NCBI GenBank assembly: GCA_017305935.1
Contig: JAFKJU010000023.1
Coordinates: forward strand, 55,048-119,047
Length of the DNA stretch: 64,000 nucleotides
Direction: 5' to 3'
Source: Hyphomicrobiales bacterium
Lineage (GTDB): Bacteria; Pseudomonadota; Alphaproteobacteria; Rhizobiales; Rhizobiaceae
Shown here: positions 59,419 to 64,000 of the stretch, piece by piece
Layout of the letters: each line of letters starts with the position of its first letter
Numbering within the stretch: the stretch's first letter is position 1
The notes under the pieces: model-generated
Seen by the model: only the letters and a program-made list of their open reading frames with translations
Databases searched by the model: none
What the model was told of the DNA's origin: nothing
Made by a program: the position numbers and the translations under genes

Positions 59419-60450
59419 ATGCGCTCATCCAAGATCGTCCATGTGGTGACCTGCCACGCCGAAGGCGAAGTCGGCGATGTGATCGTCGGCGGCGTCGCCC
59501 CGCCGCCCGGCGATACCCTCTGGGAACAGTCGCGCTGGATCGCGAGCCACGAGACGTTGCGCAACTTCGTGCTCAACGAGCCGCGCGGCGGCGTCTTCCG
59601 CCACGTCAACCTGCTGGTGCCGCCGAAGAACCCGAAGGCGCAGATGGGCTGGATCATCATGGAGCCGGAAGACACGCCGCCGATGTCGGGCTCCAACTCG
59701 ATCTGCGTCTCGACCGTTCTGCTCGACAGCGGCATCATTGCGATGACCGAGCCGGAAACCCGCATGGTGCTGGAAGCGCCGGCCGGGCTGGTCGAGGTCG
59801 TGGCGCAGTGCCGCAACGGCAAGGCGGAGCGGATCACCGTCACCAATGTCCCGAGCTTCGCCGACAAGCTCGACGCAGAGCTGGATGTGCCGGGGCTCGG
59901 CAAGCTGACTGTCGACACCGCCTATGGCGGTGACAGCTTTGTCGTTGTCGATGCCGAAAAGCTCGGCTTCAAGCTGGTCGCCGACGAAGCGCGGGCGCTG
60001 GCCGAAACCGGGATGCGCATCACCAAGGCCGCTAACGAACAGCTCGGTTTCTCCCATCCGGAAAACACCGGCTGGAACCATATTTCGTTCTGCAACTTCG
60101 CCGGCCCGCTTTATCGTGAGGACGGCAAGCTGTTCTCGCGACAGGCGGTCGCCATCCAGCCGGGCAAGATCGACCGTTCGCCGACCGGCACGGCCGTTTC
60201 CGCCCGCATGGCGATCCTGAATGCCCGCGGCATGCTGGCCGAAGGCGAGACGCTGACCGGCGTGTCGATCATCGATTCGCAATTCATCGGCACCGTGGTG
60301 TGCGAAACGACGGTCGCGGGGCGCAAGGCGATCGTCCCCTCGCTTTCCGGCCGGGCATGGATTACCGGCACGTCACAGCTTATGCTCGACCCCTCGGACC
60401 CCTATCCGGGCGGCTACAAGCTGTCCGATACATGGCCGAAACTGGTGTGA
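59419..60450 (+). CDS. Proline racemase family protein, probable trans-3-hydroxyproline dehydratase
   Basis: A 343-residue member of the proline racemase superfamily. The two catalytic positions normally held by cysteines read Ser90 ([12 protein letters not shown]) and Thr256 ([14 protein letters not shown]). Thr at the second site is known from trans-3-hydroxy-L-proline dehydratases, which eliminate water instead of racemising; Ser at the first site occurs in some epimerases. The downstream Ldh-family gene fits reduction of the product pyrroline-2-carboxylate to proline. An AAGGAC site precedes the ATG at 59419. Confidence 0.85.
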   Translation: MRSSKIVHVVTCHAEGEVGDVIVGGVAPPPGDTLWEQSRWIASHETLRNFVLNEPRGGVFRHVNLLVPPKNPKAQMGWIIMEPEDTPPMSGSNSICVSTVLLDSGIIAMTEPETRMVLEAPAGLVEVVAQCRNGKAERITVTNVPSFADKLDAELDVPGLGKLTVDTAYGGDSFVVVDAEKLGFKLVADEARALAETGMRITKAANEQLGFSHPENTGWNHISFCNFAGPLYREDGKLFSRQAVAIQPGKIDRSPTGTAVSARMAILNARGMLAEGETLTGVSIIDSQFIGTVVCETTVAGRKAIVPSLSGRAWITGTSQLMLDPSDPYPGGYKLSDTWPKLV

Positions 60451-60460
60451 GGAGACAAAA

Positions 60461-60655
60461 ATGCCGCTCGTGAAAATCGAACTGTTTCCGGGGCGCAGCC
60501 CGGAGAAAAAGGCCGAACTGGCGCGCGAGATCACCGCGACGCTCGAAAGGGTGGCCGGCATCAAGCCGGAGGCGACCACGGTCATGTTCGCCGAGGTGAA
60601 GCCCGAGGACTGGTTCGTCGCCGGCGAGGCGCTGGGGAGCCCGGCCAAGAACTGA
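60461..60655 (+). CDS. 4-oxalocrotonate tautomerase-like protein
   Basis: A 64-residue protein starting MPLVKIELFPGRSPEKKAELAREITATLERVAG, the tautomerase layout with the N-terminal catalytic Pro exposed after Met removal. VMFAEVKPEDWFVAG is typical of 4-OT-like members. It lies 10 bases after the racemase-family gene and 19 bases before the Ldh-family gene, so it is part of the operon. It might speed the enamine-imine tautomerisation of the dehydratase product. Confidence 0.88.
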   Translation: MPLVKIELFPGRSPEKKAELAREITATLERVAGIKPEATTVMFAEVKPEDWFVAGEALGSPAKN

Positions 60656-60674
60656 GAGCCAGGGAACGACGCCG

Positions 60675-61700
60675 ATGCCTGAAAAACCTCATGATACGGC
60701 CCGGATTTCCTTTGCCGACCTCGTGGAGACCTTGCAAAAGATCTTCGTGAAAGCTGGCGTATCCGAGGCCAATGCGGCGGTTCTGGCCGTCAATTGCGCC
60801 GGTTGCGAGCGCGACGGCGGGTTGAGCCATGGGGTTTTCCGCATTCCCGGCTACGTCGCCTCGCTAAACAGCGGCTGGGTCGATGGCAAGGCCGTGCCCA
60901 TCCTCGAGCGGTCAGGCCCGGCCCTGCTGCGCGTCGATGCGCGGAACGGCTTTGCCCAGCCGGCCTGGGCGGCGGCGCTTCCCCATGCCCTCGACATGGC
61001 GCGGCAACAGGGGGCGGCGGTCGTCGCCATCCGGGAGTCGCACCATTTCAGCGCGCTGTGGCCCGATCTCGAGCCGCTGGCGGAAGCCGGCTTCGTGGCG
61101 CTGTCGATGGTGACGGGGCTTGCCTGCGTCGCGCCGCCCGGCGGGCGCAAGCCCGTCTTCGGCACCAATCCGCTCGCCTTCGCCACGCCGGTGGCGGGGG
61201 CGCATCCGATGATCTTCGATTTCGCCACCAGCGCCATGTCGAACGGCGACCTGCGGCTTGCCGCCCGCGCCGGCCACAGCGTGCCGCCGGGAACCGGCAT
61301 CGTCCGCTCGGGCGCCCTTTCCGACGATCCGAAACAGATCCTCGACGGCGGCGCGCTGCTGCCCTTCGGCGGCCACAAGGGCGCGGCGATCTCGCTGATG
61401 GTCGAGATCCTCGCCTCGGCGCTGACCGGCGGCCAGTTCTCGTCGGAGGTCGATTTCTCCGCCCATCCGGGCGCGGAAACCCCGAGGACGGGGCAGGTCA
61501 TCATCGTCATCGATCCCGCCCGCGGCAACAATGCCGTTTTCAGCGAACGGGTTCGAAACCTGATCGACAGCGTCCGCGACGCCGGCCAGGCGCGCCTGCC
61601 CTCCGATCGCCGCTACCGGACGCGCGAGTCCTCCGAACGCGAGGGCATCTCCCTGTCGGTCGAACAACGGGATGCGTTGGTGCGCATGGCGGCGGGTTAA
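60675..61700 (+). CDS. Ldh-family (malate/L-lactate/imino-acid) dehydrogenase
   Basis: A 341-residue protein of the YlbC/Ldh2 family that includes delta1-piperideine-2-carboxylate and delta1-pyrroline-2-carboxylate reductases. Visible are NCAGCERDGGLSHGVFRIPGY, the substrate His in RESHHFSALWP, PVFGTNPLAFATP, LPFGGHKGAAISLMVEIL. With NAD(P)H it probably reduces pyrroline-2-carboxylate to L-proline, completing trans-3-hydroxyproline breakdown with the first gene of the operon. Confidence 0.9.
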   Translation: MPEKPHDTARISFADLVETLQKIFVKAGVSEANAAVLAVNCAGCERDGGLSHGVFRIPGYVASLNSGWVDGKAVPILERSGPALLRVDARNGFAQPAWAAALPHALDMARQQGAAVVAIRESHHFSALWPDLEPLAEAGFVALSMVTGLACVAPPGGRKPVFGTNPLAFATPVAGAHPMIFDFATSAMSNGDLRLAARAGHSVPPGTGIVRSGALSDDPKQILDGGALLPFGGHKGAAISLMVEILASALTGGQFSSEVDFSAHPGAETPRTGQVIIVIDPARGNNAVFSERVRNLIDSVRDAGQARLPSDRRYRTRESSEREGISLSVEQRDALVRMAAG

Positions 61701-61705
61701 GGCCG

Positions 61706-61915
61706 TCAGTCTTCGGGCCCGTACACCAGCATCCTGTAGATCGTCGCGGAGCGGCCCCGGATGTCAAGGCCGTAAACCTCGGCCGTCCACTCCGCATCCT
61801 TGACGTCCTCGATCGCAAGGGAGACGAGGTCTGCGCCGCAGCCGAGCGACGATGCCATCGCCAGGGTCAGCGCATCGGCAAGCACCCGTTTCTGCTCTTC
61901 CGTGCCCTCGACCAT
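61706..61915 (-). CDS. Tautomerase-like protein, possibly frameshifted at its 5' end
   Basis: A 69-residue frame: MVEGTEEQKRVLADALTLAMASSLG..., which matches the tautomerase family (EG-x-x-EEQKR) but lacks the N-terminal Met-Pro strand. On the same strand an ATG at 61947 gives MPVTEEIAIP and would join to KMVEGTEEQKR if one base were added in the GGG run at 61919-61921. The gene may therefore carry a one-base deletion, or start internally without the catalytic Pro. It converges on the Ldh-family gene with a five-base gap. Confidence 0.6.
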   Translation of the reverse strand: MVEGTEEQKRVLADALTLAMASSLGCGADLVSLAIEDVKDAEWTAEVYGLDIRGRSATIYRMLVYGPED

Positions 61916-62049
61916 CTTGGGATCGCGATCTCCTCCGTGACGGGCATGCCCACGCCCGTTAAACCGGCCGCGCAGATTATCTCAAGCGGGGCTGTCGGAT
62001 TCCTGCGCGGGCATCCGTCTTCCAGAAAGACAGGCCATGGAGAACAGCA

Positions 62050-62700
62050 ATGACGATTATCGTGACCGGATTCGAAAAATCGCCCGACCGCGGTCGGGGC
62101 CTTGCGCGCGACATGCGGGTGCGCTGGGCGCTGGAGGAGGTTGGCCAGCCCTATGAGATGCGGCTGGTGTCGTTTCAGGAAATGAAGGAGCCGGCGCATC
62201 TGGCCCGTCATCCCTTCGGCCAAATCCCGACCTATGAGGAAGGAGATCTGGTCCTGTTCGAATCCGGTGCCATCGTGCTGCATATCGCCGAAAACCATGC
62301 CGGCCTGTTGCCGCGGGAGGCCGATGCCCGGGCGCGGGCCATCGCCTGGATGTTCGCCGCGATCGGCACCGTCGAGCCGCCGATCCTCGACCGCGCCAAC
62401 GCCGTTCTGCTGGAGGCGAAGGAGAACTGGCACGATCGGCGGCTGGCGCTCGTCGACGACCGTATCCGCATCCGGCTCGGCGCGCTCTCCGCCCGGCTCG
62501 GCGATGCAGACTGGCTGGACGGCGCCTTCAGCGCCGGTGACCTGATGATGATCTCGGTGCTGCTGCGGCTGAAAAGCTCCGGCCTGGTGGACGGCTATCC
62601 GACCCTCGCCGCCTATGTCGCCCGTGGCGAAGCACGCCCCGCCTATGTCCGCGCCTTCGCGGATCAGCTCGCCGTGTTCACCGCTGCCGAAGGCCATTGA
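62050..62700 (+). CDS. Glutathione S-transferase family protein
   Basis: A 216-residue GST: thioredoxin-like N-terminal domain (VRWALEEVGQPYEMRLVSF, GQIPTYEEGDLVLFESGAIVLHIAE with the cis-Pro and ESG glutathione-binding motif) and an all-helical C-terminal domain. The catalytic residue in the first loop is not obvious. It probably conjugates glutathione to electrophiles or isomerises a ring-cleavage product. A regulator of the TetR family follows on the same strand. Confidence 0.9.
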   Translation: MTIIVTGFEKSPDRGRGLARDMRVRWALEEVGQPYEMRLVSFQEMKEPAHLARHPFGQIPTYEEGDLVLFESGAIVLHIAENHAGLLPREADARARAIAWMFAAIGTVEPPILDRANAVLLEAKENWHDRRLALVDDRIRIRLGALSARLGDADWLDGAFSAGDLMMISVLLRLKSSGLVDGYPTLAAYVARGEARPAYVRAFADQLAVFTAAEGH

Positions 62701-62828
62701 CCGGGCATCCTGTCGCTGCCGACCTTCGTCCTATTCGAATTGCTTTCCATCCCTCCGGCGATTTACGCATCGTGAGCGTTTCATCTACACTATGCGGCGG
62801 GTTATGAGGGGATGGGAAGGGGAATTCC

Positions 62829-63443
62829 ATGAGGCGAACAAAGGAAGACGCCGCGGAAACGGCGCGCCAGATCCTGGAAGCGGCGCAGAAGCTGTTTCTC
62901 GACAATGGCTATGACAATGTCAGCCTCGATGAAATCGCGGCGGCGGCAGGCGTGACCCGGGGTGCGATCCATTGGCATTTCAAGAACAAGCAGGGGCTGC
63001 TTCTCGAGCTGCGCCACCAGGCCATAAGACCGTTTGAAGAGCTGGCGGAAAACATGGCCGCCTCCCCCGGAAAGGCATCGCTTTCACGGTTCAATTCCGT
63101 CGTCTTCGAGGTGCTCTGTCGGCTGCAGAAAGACCCGCGGCAGCAGGGCATGAGCCGCTGCATGATCCGGCTGGATATTGCCTTGGCTGAAAACAATCCC
63201 GATTGCGGCAAGGCGTTCCGGCAGGAGCTGCATGCGATTTTCGCGAGAATATTCCGCTCCGTGGAACGGGATTGCGGACTGCCCCCGCCCTGGAACGCCG
63301 ACAGCGCCGCCTCGGCGCTTTATGCCGCCGTGGACGGCATTTACGTCAGTTGGGCACTGGGGGTCGGCACCGTTCATCTCGTGCCCGATGGCCAGCTGCT
63401 TCTCAAATCGCTTTTCGAAATGTGGGAAAATCCCGGCGCTTGA
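62829..63443 (+). CDS. TetR family regulator (AcrR/TtgR type)
   Basis: A 204-residue repressor with the TetR HTH (ARQILEAAQKLFLDNGYDNVSLDEIAAAAGVTRGAIHWHFKNKQGLLLEL) and an AcrR-like C-terminal domain (ADSAASALYAAVDGIYVSWALG). AAGGGG precedes the ATG. AcrR-type members usually control efflux pumps, but the neighbours here are a GST gene and a porin gene; the RND genes are 45 kb away. The target is unknown. Confidence 0.92.
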   Translation: MRRTKEDAAETARQILEAAQKLFLDNGYDNVSLDEIAAAAGVTRGAIHWHFKNKQGLLLELRHQAIRPFEELAENMAASPGKASLSRFNSVVFEVLCRLQKDPRQQGMSRCMIRLDIALAENNPDCGKAFRQELHAIFARIFRSVERDCGLPPPWNADSAASALYAAVDGIYVSWALGVGTVHLVPDGQLLLKSLFEMWENPGA

Positions 63444-63481
63444 GCGCAGCGACGTCCTCGAAAAGGCTTCTCCTGACGCCA

Positions 63482-63514
63482 CAAGGCGCGCAACCGCGGG
63501 GGTTGCGCGCTTTG
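63482..63514. terminator. Bidirectional terminator between TetR and porin genes
   Basis: GCGCGCAACC and GGTTGCGCGC form a perfect 10-bp stem around GCGGG, flanked by CAA on the left and TTTG on the right. It lies between the convergent TetR and porin genes and could act for both. Confidence 0.65.
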
Positions 63515-63539
63515 TCCGTTCGGTGCCGAGACCCGATGA

Positions 63540-64000
63540 TCAGAAGGTGCGCTGGAAGCGGACCATGCCGTTCCACTGATCTTCGTCGATCGAATCCCAC
63601 TTGGTGTAGGTGACTTCCGGCTGGATCAGGAGATTCGAAACCGGGTTCCACTGCAGGTTGGCGGCAGCGGCGAAGGTTTCGTTGTCGGTGTAAGCGAGCT
63701 GCAGGTTGGCGCCGAGCGTGTCGGAGAACTTGCCGCCGACGCCGCCCCAGACAGCCCAGTCGCCCCACGGGCCGTAGGTGTCGCCCGGTGCGAAGGCGTT
63801 GGTGGTGTCGCCGTCGGTGCTCCAAGCGCCCATCAGGAAGGCCGAGACACGGCCGAAGGTGCCGTCCAAGCGAGCCTTGATCGCGCCTTCTTCAGCATGG
63901 CTGTCGTAACCGCCGACGACCGAGAAGCCGAATGCGCCGGTGGAGTAGCCGAGACCGCCGACAACGTTGACCTTGTAGTTGTCGTCATCAACGTAACGGG
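63540..64000 (-). CDS. Porin (Omp2/RopA type), 5' part outside window
   Basis: The last 150 or so residues of an alphaproteobacterial outer-membrane porin. The frame is open to the right edge (YVDDDNYKVNVVGGLGYSTGAFGFSVVGGYDS...), with alternating hydrophobic beta strands, GPWGDWAVWGGVGGKFSDTLGANLQLAYT and a final MVRFQRTF ending in Phe, the usual assembly signal of outer-membrane proteins. It forms a diffusion channel for small solutes. The start codon lies beyond 64000. Confidence 0.9.
   Translation of the reverse strand, partial: RYVDDDNYKVNVVGGLGYSTGAFGFSVVGGYDSHAEEGAIKARLDGTFGRVSAFLMGAWSTDGDTTNAFAPGDTYGPWGDWAVWGGVGGKFSDTLGANLQLAYTDNETFAAAANLQWNPVSNLLIQPEVTYTKWDSIDEDQWNGMVRFQRTF

Noticed and set aside
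1..64000. CRISPR arrays, tRNA or rRNA genes, phage or transposase genes
   Set aside because: I looked for regularly spaced repeats, cloverleaf-like segments and integrase or transposase motifs and found none that hold up.

Overview
The window is a GC-rich, gene-dense stretch of an alphaproteobacterial chromosome or large replicon, most likely Rhizobiales and probably Rhizobiaceae. Pointers are a RIME-like intergenic palindromic element near 5.0 kb, an Omp2/RopA-type porin at the right edge, BigR/SqrR-type ArsR regulators, and a high load of ABC uptake and catabolic operons under LacI, LysR, GntR, AraC, MocR and TetR regulators. I see no rRNA, tRNA, CRISPR array, phage or insertion sequence. 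Species cannot be read from the sequence alone.

Layout. (1) 1-8.6 kb: a LacI-linked catabolic cluster of unknown substrate (SDR, bicupin, RraA-like protein, AtzG-like small protein, GatA/AtzE-type amidase, HisD-family dehydrogenase, and an alpha/beta hydrolase fused in frame to a SnoaL/NTF2-like protein). Two copies of one palindromic operator tie its promoters together. (2) 8.9-13.3 kb: AraC regulator, aldehyde dehydrogenase and a Tat-exported GMC oxidoreductase. (3) 13.5-23.7 kb: a sulfide/persulfide-response island. An operon for sulfide:quinone reductase, a DUF2892 membrane protein and an RND efflux pair diverges from a SqrR/BigR-type sensor. A second sensor with the same cysteine spacing diverges from trxC, which is followed by an MFS protein and an ArsB-family transporter. 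(4) 25.2-27.7 kb: a cyanide-insensitive-type cytochrome bd oxidase with a DUF2474 small protein. (5) 27.8-31.9 kb: a MocR-like regulator lacking the PLP lysine, diverging from an orphan Tat-exported family-5 solute-binding protein and a phosphodiesterase-like protein.

(6) 32-57 kb: a large aromatic-compound region. An MhqO/MhqD-like pair lies beside LysR-1. Two parallel minus-strand operons follow, each with a complete branched-chain-type ABC importer in the order SBP-LivG-LivF-LivH-LivM. Operon A (44665 down to 35335) adds two intradiol hydroxyquinol-type dioxygenases, maleylacetate reductase and a TfdB-like phenol hydroxylase. Operon B (55093 down to 45724) adds an SDR, a zinc alcohol dehydrogenase, an alpha/beta hydrolase and a two-component flavin monooxygenase resembling the resorcinol hydroxylase GraA/GraD. 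Together they could import phenolics, hydroxylate them to hydroxyquinol, open the ring and reduce maleylacetate to 3-oxoadipate. Paralogous LysR proteins and similar LysR-box sites mark the modules. A GMC oxidoreductase ends the region.

(7) 57-64 kb: a possible LysR remnant, a small secreted basic protein, a DUF2161 protein, a GntR regulator with a pair of operators, a hydroxyproline-type operon (proline racemase-family protein with Ser/Thr in place of the Cys pair, a 4-OT-like tautomerase, an Ldh-family imino-acid reductase), a possibly frameshifted tautomerase, a GST, a TetR regulator and the 3' part of a porin gene.
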